Source: Chloroflexota bacterium
GTDB taxonomy: Bacteria > Chloroflexota > Dehalococcoidia > Dehalococcoidales > RBG-16-60-22
NCBI GenBank assembly: GCA_016190585.1
Contig: JACPQH010000004.1
Location: 1-26,064, forward strand
Reading direction: 5' to 3'
Length of the DNA stretch: 26,064 nucleotides
Shown here: positions 16,242 to 23,829 of the stretch, one piece after another
Layout: every line of letters begins with the position of its first letter
Position numbering within the stretch: the first letter of the stretch is position 1
Notes under the pieces: generated by a model
The model's database searches: none
Told to the model about the DNA's origin: nothing
What the model saw: the letters and a program-made list of their open reading frames with translations, nothing else
Program-made: the position numbers and the translations under genes

Positions 16242-17387
16242 ATGGTGCTAACCGAGGCGCAAAAGATGATCCAGGGAACAGCCAGCAGTATCGCCAGGCA
16301 GGAACTGGCGCCGCGTGCCGCCAGGGTGGACCGGGAGCAATTTTTCCCGAGGGAAGGCCTGAACAAGCTGGCTGAAGCCGGTTTTCTCGGCCTCAACGTT
16401 CCCGAAGCGCTGGGTGGCGGCGGCGCCGACACCCTCTCTTTCGTTCTGGCAACCGAGGGCATCGCCGGGGGTTGCGCCTCGACAGCCCTGGTTTTCCTGA
16501 CCCACAGCCTGGTCGCCCGGGCGCTGGCCGCCGCCGGCAGCGAGGAACAGAAGAAACGCCTCCTGCCCGCGATGATTGCCGGCCGCCGGCTGGGCGCGCT
16601 GGCAGCTACCGAAGCGACCTCTGGGGCTAACGCCTTTGCCATCACCACCAGGGCGGTCGCCGACGGCGATGATTTCGTGGTCAACGGCGCCAAGACCTTT
16701 ATTACCGGCGCTCAGGAGGCGGAGATTTACATCGTCGTATTGCGGACCGACCAGGCCAAGGGCCCGGCGGACCTGTCCGCCCTCATCATCGAGAAAGGCG
16801 CGCCGGGCTTCTCCTTCGGCAAGAAGGAGGATTTCATGGGGCTGCGCGGCGCCTCGGACGGCGAGCTGATTTTTGAAAACTGCCGGGTACCCCGGTCCAG
16901 CCTGCTCGGCCCGGAAAACGGTTATGTGACGGTCATGCCCAGGTTCATCGGCCCGGCCCTACTGGGGATGGCCGGCATTTCGCTGGGTATCGCCCAGGCG
17001 GCGGCGGAGGCCGCCGCGGCCCACGCTAAAACGCGGGAGGTCGCCGGTCAGTCCCTCGGCCAGTTCCAGGGTGTTCAGTACCTGATAGCCGAGATGAACA
17101 CCGCTCTGGCGGCGGCCCGGGCGCTGAGCTACTCGGCCGCCCTCCAGCTTGACGGACAGCAGCCGCCGTCGCCGCTGCCCCTGTACATGGCGAAACTATT
17201 CGCCACCGAGATGGCGGTCGAGGTGGCGCACAAATCACTACAGGTGCACGGCGGCACCGGGTACAGCCGCGGCCTGCCGGTGGAGCGCTACTACCGGGAC
17301 GCGAGGGGCCTGACCTTGCACTTCACCCCTTCCGAGATGCTGAAAGGGCTGCTGGGCAGGATGCTGATGGGGATGCCGCCCTTTTAG
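16242..17387 (+). CDS. Acyl-CoA dehydrogenase family flavoprotein lacking the canonical catalytic Glu
   Basis: A 381-residue protein with the full acyl-CoA dehydrogenase fold: helical N-domain (1-115), beta-domain with ATEATSGAN and VNGAKTFITGA (about 120-235), and C-terminal helical domain with the FAD-contact motif QVHGGTGYSRG. Family members use FAD to oxidise acyl-CoA at C2-C3 and pass electrons to ETF. Where the usual IYEGTSE carries the catalytic base, this protein reads LHFTPSE, with Phe361 in place of Glu. The alternative site used by isovaleryl- and long-chain enzymes (helix G, region MPRFIGPALLGMAGISLG) shows no Glu either. The usual GSD in the beta-domain is GAN. It may be a non-dehydrogenating relative, use another base, or act as a partner subunit. 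It is followed after 68 bp by a membrane protein gene and may be cotranscribed with it and the UbiA fusion. Confidence 0.9.
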   Translation: MVLTEAQKMIQGTASSIARQELAPRAARVDREQFFPREGLNKLAEAGFLGLNVPEALGGGGADTLSFVLATEGIAGGCASTALVFLTHSLVARALAAAGSEEQKKRLLPAMIAGRRLGALAATEATSGANAFAITTRAVADGDDFVVNGAKTFITGAQEAEIYIVVLRTDQAKGPADLSALIIEKGAPGFSFGKKEDFMGLRGASDGELIFENCRVPRSSLLGPENGYVTVMPRFIGPALLGMAGISLGIAQAAAEAAAAHAKTREVAGQSLGQFQGVQYLIAEMNTALAAARALSYSAALQLDGQQPPSPLPLYMAKLFATEMAVEVAHKSLQVHGGTGYSRGLPVERYYRDARGLTLHFTPSEMLKGLLGRMLMGMPPF

Positions 17388-17455
17388 GATGGCGACTATG
17401 AGCGGGATTGTAATAGGACCGGCGCGTCCTAAGCTCCCCGGCCGGGTTTGAAGCA

Positions 17456-18055
17456 GTGAAAAGCGCGACAGCCAAGCCCGGTACCCTGGTGGCTATCATA
17501 CAATCAGCTAACCCGGTGTTTATATCCATCGCCGTGGGTCTTCCGGTTGGCGCCCTGATTTACGCTCTGAACTTCGGCCAGCTTGCCTTCCTGAACTATG
17601 TTCACGTTATGGCCGGCGCGCTGTGGACGGGGATTGACCTCTTCATGGGCTTCGTTCTTGGGCCTGTTCTGGGCGGCATGGCACCCCGGGACCGCGCGGC
17701 CGTATTCCGGCGACTGGTGCCGAAGATGACGTTCCTCATGCCCGTGCTGGCCACGGTTACCATAACCTCCGGCATCGAACTGGCCGGGCGGCTGGGCTTC
17801 GCCTCGCTGTCTGATTTGTCCGCCTCGCTCGCCAATCCCTGGATTCTGGCCTCGGTGGTTATCGTCGGCCTGCTCGCAGTTCAGGGATTCGGCCTGCTTC
17901 TGCCTAACGAGATCCGCGTCTTTCGCCAGCTTTGGTCTGATACTCCCGACATCGCCAAAATTTCACGCCTGGGCATGATGAATGCCAAACTCGGCGGCTT
18001 GCAGGGCATATTCCAGCTTGCCGTTATCTTTGTAATGGCAAATCTCAGGTTCTGA
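17456..18055 (+). CDS. Five-helix membrane protein, DUF2269/CopD-like
   Basis: A 199-residue protein with about five hydrophobic segments (20-38, 46-70, 90-112, 128-148, 178-196). The second begins with LNYVHVMAGALWTGIDLFMG, in the style of DUF2269/CopD-like membrane proteins, where a His at the helix start (His50 here) followed by a small-residue WxG motif is typical and sometimes binds haem or metal. The start is GTG 17456, with only a weak purine-rich stretch upstream, so a start a few codons later is possible. It ends 19 bp before the UbiA fusion gene, pointing to a shared transcript. The combination with a prenyltransferase hints at membrane redox or quinone chemistry, but this is inference. 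Family assignment is moderate, function unknown. Confidence 0.72.
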   Translation: MKSATAKPGTLVAIIQSANPVFISIAVGLPVGALIYALNFGQLAFLNYVHVMAGALWTGIDLFMGFVLGPVLGGMAPRDRAAVFRRLVPKMTFLMPVLATVTITSGIELAGRLGFASLSDLSASLANPWILASVVIVGLLAVQGFGLLLPNEIRVFRQLWSDTPDIAKISRLGMMNAKLGGLQGIFQLAVIFVMANLRF

Positions 18056-18074
18056 CCAGGCACTGGAGAGGATA

Positions 18075-19604
18075 ATGAGCAAGCATTCTAAAGAAGAGAT
18101 ACTCTCACTGATGGAAAGCATTCCCGTGGCGGCCATCGCGACCTCGGCGGGAGACAAACCGCGAATCCGCATGATGCACTACGCCGTCGCCGAGGATTTC
18201 AGCCTGTACCTGGCAACGATGAAGGGTGACCCCAAGACGGTCCAGATGACCAACTGCCCTTCGGTGTCGCTTCTCGTTCACCAGGGCGCCGGGGACATCA
18301 ACGAATCGCGCGAGGTGGAGGTCACCGGTAAGGCGTTCTTTGTCCGGGATGACCGCGAAAGGGAGCGGGCGCTGAGCATGACCGCCCGGACCTCGCCCGT
18401 CGTCAAGTACCTGGTCGAGACCGGGAACGCCGGCGCGCTCGACTGCATCAAGGTGCTGCCGGATACGGTAAAGTACCGCGTCTTCGCGGAAATCGTCCAG
18501 GGACTGCCGCCTGCGGTGCTTGATTTCCCCGAGAACCGCCGCGCCGTGAGCGACTGGCACCTGGTGCGGATGAAGCTGAAGAGCTGGTTCCTGGCCGTCA
18601 GACCGTCTTTTCTTACCGCCAGCATGGTACCGGTGCTGCTCGGCGGCGCTGTAGCCTGGCTCCAGACGGGTACGCTTTACTGGGGGCTCTTCCTGCTGAC
18701 GCTGCTTGCCGGTTTGCTTATCCAGGCCGGCACCAACGTTTTCAACGACTACTTCGACCACAAGAGCGGCAACGACGATATCAACCGCGAGTTCGTCCGC
18801 CCCTTCAGCGGCGGGAGCCGGGTTATCCAGATGGGGCTCCTGACCCCGGTCGAAACACTGGTAGGGGCCATCCTTTTGTGCGCCGCGAGCGCGGGCATCG
18901 GCTTCTACCTGGCCTGGCTGCGCGGCCCGGCCATCCTTGTCCTGGGGGCCGTCGGTCTGCTCAGCGGGGTCTTTTATACCGGCGGTTTTAACTGGGCCAG
19001 GCGAGGCATCGGCGAGCTCCTGGTGGGCCTGAACTTCGGCGTGCTGATGACGCTGGGCGCTTTTTACGTGCAGACAGGGGCCTTTAGCTGGCAGGCGGTC
19101 ATCGTGGCGATACCCGTGTCTCTACTGATTGCCGCCGTGCTCTATATCAACGAGTTCCCGGACTACACCGCCGATAAGGCCGTAGGCAAGAACACCCTGG
19201 TGGTCAGGCTGGGCCGGCAAAAAGCCGTCGTCCTGTACGTCTGCCTTACCATGGCCGCTTACCTGTCCATCATTGCCGGCATCCTGGCGGGTTTCCTGCC
19301 GGTAATGGCCCTGCTCGGCCTGCTTACCCTGCCGCTGACCCTCCGGGCTATCCAGTACGCCGGGAAACATCACTCCAGCTCCTTCGACCTGGTGCCGGCC
19401 AACGCCCTGACGGTAACCGGGCACCTGGCCACCGGCCTCCTTCTTACGCTGGCCTTGGTGTGGGAAGTCCTCGGCGCGGCCGGGCTGGCGTATATGCTCA
19501 TGATTTCCTTCGTGTTTGGCGGGCTCGTTATCTGGGTGTACCGCTATGTCGAAAGGCAGAAGGCCATCTTCTTCGGGCTGAAGCAGGCGATCGGCAGCCA
19601 GTAG
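18075..19604 (+). CDS. Fusion of flavin-binding split barrel (PNPOx-like) and UbiA prenyltransferase
   Basis: A 509-residue fusion. Residues 1-~150 form a pyridoxamine-phosphate-oxidase-like FMN/flavin-binding split barrel (PVAAIATSAGDKPRIRMMHY at 17-36, then YLATMKGDPKTVQM). Residues ~165-500 are a UbiA-superfamily integral membrane prenyltransferase with about nine helices. The first Asp-rich motif is NVFNDYFDHKSGND (221-234) and the second DYTADKAVGK (363-372), both with the Mg2+/diphosphate-binding Asp residues intact. The domain looks closest to the MenA-like branch that prenylates aromatic acids on the way to menaquinone, but the acceptor cannot be fixed. The start ATG 18075 has GGAG 8 nt upstream. 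The join is in one uninterrupted frame. No other quinone-pathway gene is present, so the barrel may reduce or bind a flavin-dependent partner or the product. Confidence 0.9.
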   Translation: MSKHSKEEILSLMESIPVAAIATSAGDKPRIRMMHYAVAEDFSLYLATMKGDPKTVQMTNCPSVSLLVHQGAGDINESREVEVTGKAFFVRDDRERERALSMTARTSPVVKYLVETGNAGALDCIKVLPDTVKYRVFAEIVQGLPPAVLDFPENRRAVSDWHLVRMKLKSWFLAVRPSFLTASMVPVLLGGAVAWLQTGTLYWGLFLLTLLAGLLIQAGTNVFNDYFDHKSGNDDINREFVRPFSGGSRVIQMGLLTPVETLVGAILLCAASAGIGFYLAWLRGPAILVLGAVGLLSGVFYTGGFNWARRGIGELLVGLNFGVLMTLGAFYVQTGAFSWQAVIVAIPVSLLIAAVLYINEFPDYTADKAVGKNTLVVRLGRQKAVVLYVCLTMAAYLSIIAGILAGFLPVMALLGLLTLPLTLRAIQYAGKHHSSSFDLVPANALTVTGHLATGLLLTLALVWEVLGAAGLAYMLMISFVFGGLVIWVYRYVERQKAIFFGLKQAIGSQ

Positions 19605-19782
19605 CCGCGTAACGAGCCGCGCCGAACCTGACCCGGAGCCGCACCGGCGCCATGTTCCATTGATTGCATCGCGTGCGCTCCGGAGCGCGCCGGTGGGAGA
19701 GGCTGACCCGCGAGAGGCGCTCGCGCCCGCGTACCGGAAGAACACCGGGTCCCGCAGGCGTTACCGCCGGCGCAGGCTCTCG

Positions 19783-19811
19783 TGGACACTCTCCCCGATT
19801 AATGCTATATT
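19783..19811 (+). promoter_or_regulatory. Sigma-70-type promoter of the MFS gene
   Basis: TGGACA (19783-19788), 17-bp spacer, TATATT (19806-19811): 5/6 matches in each box with ideal spacing. Transcription would start near 19818, about 70 nt before the proposed ATT start at 19890, so the whole N-terminal coding region is on the transcript. Confidence 0.5.
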
Positions 19812-19879
19812 TTAAGCGCCGGTAATCGTGTCCTGAAGCGGGTTCACCAAAAAGCAATAGTACACGAACCGCGCCCGAC

Positions 19880-19884
19880 AGGAG
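19880..19884 (+). promoter_or_regulatory. Ribosome binding site supporting an ATT start
   Basis: AGGAG, 5 nt before ATT 19890. It is the only good Shine-Dalgarno placed correctly for the conserved N-terminus of the MFS protein, and no ATG, GTG or TTG lies in frame between the upstream stop (19800) and 20157. Confidence 0.6.
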
Positions 19885-19889
19885 CAGAC

Positions 19890-21140
19890 ATTAAAACCGG
19901 AGATCAAGGCGTATACTATGGCTGGATTATCGTCGCGGCCTCTTTCGCGGTAACCCTTACCCTCGGCGAGTCCTTCTGGTCGTTCGGCGTTTTCTTCAAG
20001 CCCCTGGAAAACGAGTTCAACTGGAGCCGGAGCCTCGTCTCCTCGGGATACACCGCGTTCCTGATCGGCTACGGTATCTCCGTCATTGCCTCCGGCAGGC
20101 TGGCCGACAGGTATAAACCCCGGAACGTCCTGCTGTTATCGGCCGTCCTGGCGGGGGTGGGTATCGCTTTGTGCAGCCAGGTACAGAGTGTCGGACAGCT
20201 CCGGGTTTTTCTGTTCATCGCCGGCCTCGGGGCCGGGGCCACCTGGTCGGTGCCCGGCAGCGTGGTCCAGCGCTGGTTCAACGGAAGGAAGCGGGCGGGG
20301 CTGGCGCTGGGCATCGTCACCAGCGGGGTTGGCATCGGAGCCCTGGTATTCGCGCCGTTGATAAATTACCTCATTCTCAACTATGGCTGGAGAAACGCTT
20401 ACCTCATCGTCGGCATCCTTTTTACCGCGATAATCGCCCTGGCGGCGCTCTTCATCAAGCATGCGCCGCCGGACGCCGCGCCCGGCCGCGGGCAGAAACC
20501 GGACGTGACCAGGGCCGCCGCCGACGGCGGCTGGACAACGGGCAAGACACTCCTGTCGCCCTCGTTCCTGGTAATTGTCTTCGTTATTTCTCTCGGGTCC
20601 TTTACCTTCAACGCGACCTCGGTGCACCTGGTCCCCCAGGCATCGGACGCCGGCATATCGGCGACGACCTCGGCGGCCGCCCTGGGCTTGATGGGCGGCT
20701 TCTCGGTACCCGGCCGGATTATCGGCGGCCTGGCGACGGACCGGGTTAGCTGGCAGAAGCTGCTGGCCCTGTCCAACCTGGGCATGATGCTGTCGCTAGG
20801 GTGGCTGCTTTTCCTGAACGCCCCCTGGATGCTGTACAGCTTCGTGTTTTTCTTCGGGTTATGTACCGGGGTCAGGTCGCCGGCCCAGATAGGCATCGTC
20901 GGCGCGTTCTTCGGGATGCGCTCCCTGGGCGAGCTCATAGGAATAACCTCCGCCGTCTCCCAGCTCATCGCCGCTTTTTCGCCGTACCTGGCGGGGTTAA
21001 TCTTCGATGTTACCGGCAGCTATACCCTGTTTTTCTTCATGCTGGCCGCCACACTGCTGTGCGCCGTAGTGTTGGCCATGACCATCAGGAAACCATCGGC
21101 GATGCCGGCAAAGCCCGCGCCCGCCGCTATCGCGCGGTGA
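19890..21140 (+). CDS. MFS transporter, oxalate/formate-antiporter or monocarboxylate type, probable ATT start
   Basis: A 12-helix major facilitator. The conserved N-terminus (YYGWIIVAASF, then FGVFFKPLENEFNWSRS and the loop GRLADRYKPR) is encoded well upstream of the first conventional in-frame start, GTG 20157, which would remove two helices. Reading from ATT 19890 (initiated as Met) gives 416 residues, the normal length. ATT is used as a start in a few bacterial genes; CTG 19833 is the alternative, and loss of an ATG by sequencing error is possible. The second half has the matching SVPGRIIGGLATDRVSW loop. Substrates of close types are small organic anions such as oxalate, formate or monocarboxylates, but none can be named here. 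The stop converges on the beta-propeller gene with 22 bp between. Confidence 0.85.
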   Translation: MKTGDQGVYYGWIIVAASFAVTLTLGESFWSFGVFFKPLENEFNWSRSLVSSGYTAFLIGYGISVIASGRLADRYKPRNVLLLSAVLAGVGIALCSQVQSVGQLRVFLFIAGLGAGATWSVPGSVVQRWFNGRKRAGLALGIVTSGVGIGALVFAPLINYLILNYGWRNAYLIVGILFTAIIALAALFIKHAPPDAAPGRGQKPDVTRAAADGGWTTGKTLLSPSFLVIVFVISLGSFTFNATSVHLVPQASDAGISATTSAAALGLMGGFSVPGRIIGGLATDRVSWQKLLALSNLGMMLSLGWLLFLNAPWMLYSFVFFFGLCTGVRSPAQIGIVGAFFGMRSLGELIGITSAVSQLIAAFSPYLAGLIFDVTGSYTLFFFMLAATLLCAVVLAMTIRKPSAMPAKPAPAAIAR

Positions 21141-21162
21141 GCTTCCGTCATTCGCACCCGCC

Positions 21163-22101
21163 CTAGCGGCGGTAACGTACGATGGTGCCTTCCTCCCCCA
21201 CGGCAAAGACCTCGCTCCGGCTGCTCCATACCGCCCGAAGGTCCACCGATGTGACGCCGGCCAGCGGGCTCCAGGCGCCGTCGTAGTGGGCCACCGCGCC
21301 GTTAAAACCGGCGGCAAACACGTCCCGGCGCGAGTTCCCCCAGACCGCCATCATGTTGGGTAACCCGCTGCCGGGGTCTCTATTCCACCGGCCGTTGCGA
21401 TAGTGGGCGATCCCGAGCCACCCGGCCACGAAGAAGTCACGGGCTGATGTCCCCCAGATGTCGGCGGTAGCCATGTAAGGAGTGAAGCCCTCGCCATCCC
21501 CTGACCACGGGTTCCGGGCTTCCCAGGTAGAGCCGTCATAGTGCAGGCTGATACACAGGTTCATCGGAAGGTTAGCTGTCGCCAAGACATTGGACGGCGA
21601 ACTGCCCCATACCGTGCCGATGTCCCCGCCGGTGCCGCCGGCCATGGACGTCCAGGAGGTGCCGTCGTAATGGAGGATGGTGCCCCCGGAACCGACCGCG
21701 AAGACGTCTCGCGCCGAGGTGCCCCAGACGTCCCTCAGGTAGGCGTCGGTGCCGCTCGCCATGCCTTGCCACGAGCTGCCGTCATAGCGCAGGATGGTGC
21801 CGGAACCCCCTACGGCAAAGATGCTGTTGCGGCCGCTGCCCCATATTCCCGTCAACGGGGAGCTGGTACCGCTGGTCATAGCGCTCCACGACGTGCCGTC
21901 ATAGCGGAGGATAGTGCCCCCGTCCCCCACGGCGAAAACGTCCCGCGCCGAACTTCCCCAGACCCCGTTGAGGTTGGCGCCGCCGCTGCGCTGGACTTCC
22001 CCGCGGAAAGCGGGCGACTTGGCCGCCGCCGACTGGGGCAGTACCAGCCAGACAGCCAGGAGGATTATATTCAACAGGCAAATCACGGTTATCTTCTTCA
22101 T
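21163..22101 (-). CDS. Secreted seven-repeat beta-propeller protein
   Basis: A 312-residue exported protein. It has a signal peptide (MKKITVICLLNIILLAVWLV, probable cleavage after SAAA) followed by seven repeats of about 40 residues with the pattern L-x-x-V-W-G-S-S-x-x-D-V-F-A-V-G-x-x-G-T-I-x-x-Y-D-G. The W of the VWG core lies at 48, 87, 126, 165, 216, 254 and 292. Seven copies fit a closed seven-bladed propeller. Blades 4 and 5 are the most degenerate and have inserted residues (about 172-211). Repeats of this type are common in exported proteins of Chloroflexota and Myxococcota; they are ligand- or protein-binding scaffolds, and no enzymatic motif is visible. The gene stands alone, convergent with the MFS gene and divergent from the CetZ-like pair. 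Confidence 0.85.
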   Translation of the reverse strand: MKKITVICLLNIILLAVWLVLPQSAAAKSPAFRGEVQRSGGANLNGVWGSSARDVFAVGDGGTILRYDGTSWSAMTSGTSSPLTGIWGSGRNSIFAVGGSGTILRYDGSSWQGMASGTDAYLRDVWGTSARDVFAVGSGGTILHYDGTSWTSMAGGTGGDIGTVWGSSPSNVLATANLPMNLCISLHYDGSTWEARNPWSGDGEGFTPYMATADIWGTSARDFFVAGWLGIAHYRNGRWNRDPGSGLPNMMAVWGNSRRDVFAAGFNGAVAHYDGAWSPLAGVTSVDLRAVWSSRSEVFAVGEEGTIVRYRR

Positions 22102-22592
22102 TACCGGCCCCCGTTCAGCGTCGGTTCGACCACATTTTAATCCAGCCGGATACTCTTTTAATTAAGTATTCATACCCATTTTGCCCGGCCACCCCTGCGT
22201 ATTTAGGAACTAACCAGTACCGTAACCCTGACCGGGCAATCAACCCTATCGCCGGATGAATGGCGCTTGCCGCTTAACCAGGTATATACTTATGTAATCT
22301 AGCGACCGGTACCTATAAATGACAGGATTATATGGCTTGCGGATGCTCATGTGAGAACGGGCTGCGATACCGCCAGGTACCGCGTCCGGTTCGCCAGAAT
22401 ATTTATTACGGCCGGTGGGCGAAGGCCGGCTCATTGATAGCCCTTTTCTCCTAATACCAAGGTAGGCTCGCGGGACCGCGCCGCCGTGTGCCTCGCGCAA
22501 GCTGCCGCCGTATCTTTTTTCATAACGGCTTAATCAAATTATTTGACAGTAGACCGAGAAGTTAATAAGATAAACCACAAAAGAGGTGTAAT
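22102..22592. other. Divergent intergenic region upstream of the CetZ-like pair
   Basis: 491 bp, clearly AT-richer than its surroundings, with no credible gene. It holds the promoter at 22543-22571, an 8-bp TTAATTAA palindrome (22158-22165), and a small hairpin GCCGG/CCGGC (22411-22415 with 22426-22430). There is also a run of six T at 22515-22520 with no stem in front of it. I recognise no riboswitch or RNA family. The size is large for a bacterial spacer and could hold operators or a small RNA. Confidence 0.55.
22543..22571 (+). promoter_or_regulatory. Sigma-70-type promoter of the CetZ-like operon
   Basis: Perfect TTGACA (22543-22548), 17-bp spacer, TAAGAT (22566-22571, 4/6). The start of transcription would be near 22578, leaving a very short leader of about 15 nt that still contains AGAGGTG (22582-22588) ahead of ATG 22593. 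The consensus -35 box also supports a bacterial host for these archaeal-looking genes. Confidence 0.6.
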
Positions 22593-23777
22593 ATGAAATT
22601 GCTGGTTATTGGCTTGGGACAGTGCGGCGGCAGGATTGCCGATGAGTTCGCCCGCCTGAACGGTCGCGCCCGTAACTATCGCCGCATTGAGATCGTCCCG
22701 TCGGCTATCGCGGTCAATACCGATTCCGCCGACCTGAGCGGGCTGAAAGCCATCTCCAAGGACTACCGGCACCGGATACTTATCGGCGGGCGCAAGACGG
22801 GCGGGCACGGCGTCGGCAAAGTTAACGAGCTCGGCGCCGAGGTCGCGATGGAGGACAGCGACAAGATAATCGAGGCGGTCAGCTCGGGGAGGCACAGCCT
22901 GGAGGCCGACGCCTTTCTTCTCATCGCCTCGGCCGGGGGCGGTACCGGCTCCGGGTCTATCGCCGTGACCACCCGGGCGCTCAAGGAACGCTACGACAAA
23001 AAACCCATCTACGACCTCGTTATCCTGCCGTTCGAACACGAGGCGGCCACCGAAGAGAGGACTATTCACAACACCGCCACCTGCCTTAAATCCGCTTATT
23101 CCGTTGCCGACGCGGTGTTTATCGTGGATAACCAGAGATACATTAACAAGGATGCCTCGATCATCAACAACATGAATGAGATTAACCGGCGGATAGCGGC
23201 CCCGTTTTATGACATCCTCTGCGCCGGCGAGGAAGAAAAGACCAAGTACATCGGCTCCAAGACCCTCGACGCCGGCGACATCATCCAGACGATACGCGGC
23301 TGGACGGTGCTGGGCTACGGCCAGTCACCCCTGCCCAAGTTCAAGCTGCCTTTTTTCAAGAAGAACGATTTCAAAAGCAAGAACCGGCTGACCTCGGCCG
23401 GCATCACCGCCATGGACGAAGCGATGAGCGAGCTGTCGCTGGGCTGCGACCTGGCCGATGCCGGAACAACACTGTACCTGATGTCAGCGCCGCGTGACGA
23501 GATGAACATGGAACTGGCCAAGGAGCTGGGTGACTACCTGCGGAGCAAAGCACCCAACGCCGTGATACGCAACGGCGACTACCCGCGTAATGTCGACTCA
23601 CTGAGCGTTCACTTGATTGTGTCATCGCTGAACAGCGTCGACCGGATACGGCGGTACTACGCCGAGTCGGTCACCCTCGCGCCCGAGCAGGACCGGCGCC
23701 GCGAGGAAAGCGAGCGCAAGCTCAGGAGCCTGGAGGAAGTTGGCATGGATGTCCCTTCTCTCCTCGAGAAGAAATGA
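22593..23777 (+). CDS. CetZ-type tubulin-superfamily GTPase, copy 1
   Basis: A 394-residue GTPase of the FtsZ/tubulin superfamily, expected to polymerise with GTP. Loop T1 is GLGQCGGR (7-14), T3 region VNTDSADL (41-48), T4 signature AGGGTGSG (114-121), the purine-binding region DNQRY (179-183), and T7 LDAGDIIQT (225-233) with the acidic pair D226/D229 needed for hydrolysis. Segments RILIGG, GHGVGKVNELGAE and LDAGDII match the haloarchaeal CetZ pattern better than FtsZ or tubulin. After the second domain comes a charged helix (about 362-383) and the end MDVPSLLEKK, like the D-[IV]-P-x-[FL]-L tail by which FtsZ binds partners, but with almost no linker. The next gene, 52 bp downstream, is a close paralogue with no gaps in the first ~210 residues. 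Role (cell shape, division, internal membranes) is inferred only. Confidence 0.92.
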   Translation: MKLLVIGLGQCGGRIADEFARLNGRARNYRRIEIVPSAIAVNTDSADLSGLKAISKDYRHRILIGGRKTGGHGVGKVNELGAEVAMEDSDKIIEAVSSGRHSLEADAFLLIASAGGGTGSGSIAVTTRALKERYDKKPIYDLVILPFEHEAATEERTIHNTATCLKSAYSVADAVFIVDNQRYINKDASIINNMNEINRRIAAPFYDILCAGEEEKTKYIGSKTLDAGDIIQTIRGWTVLGYGQSPLPKFKLPFFKKNDFKSKNRLTSAGITAMDEAMSELSLGCDLADAGTTLYLMSAPRDEMNMELAKELGDYLRSKAPNAVIRNGDYPRNVDSLSVHLIVSSLNSVDRIRRYYAESVTLAPEQDRRREESERKLRSLEEVGMDVPSLLEKK

Positions 23778-23829
23778 GGGGACTGAGAGCAGGAAGGGGC
23801 ATCCATCCGGTTTCCGGTAGAGGCAGCCA

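Larger units (their letters stand above)
19605..19889. other. Intergenic region rich in inverted repeats
   Basis: 285 bp between the UbiA fusion and the MFS gene. CACCGGCGC (19642-19650) pairs with GCGCCGGTG (19687-19695); inside that loop is a perfect 14-bp palindrome (19675-19688, GCGCTCCGGAGCGC). A further hairpin CGCGAG/CTCGCG lies at 19709-19725 with a 5-nt loop. None has a U-tract. They may end the upstream transcript by another route or bind a regulator upstream of the MFS promoter. Confidence 0.45.

Noticed and set aside
22246..22500. An 84-codon minus-strand frame in the spacer before the CetZ-like pair
   Set aside because: No ribosome binding site, no recognisable family, composition unlike real genes of the window.
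22505..22520. T-run (22515-22520) as an intrinsic terminator
   Set aside because: No stable GC stem directly precedes it on either strand, and no gene ends just upstream.
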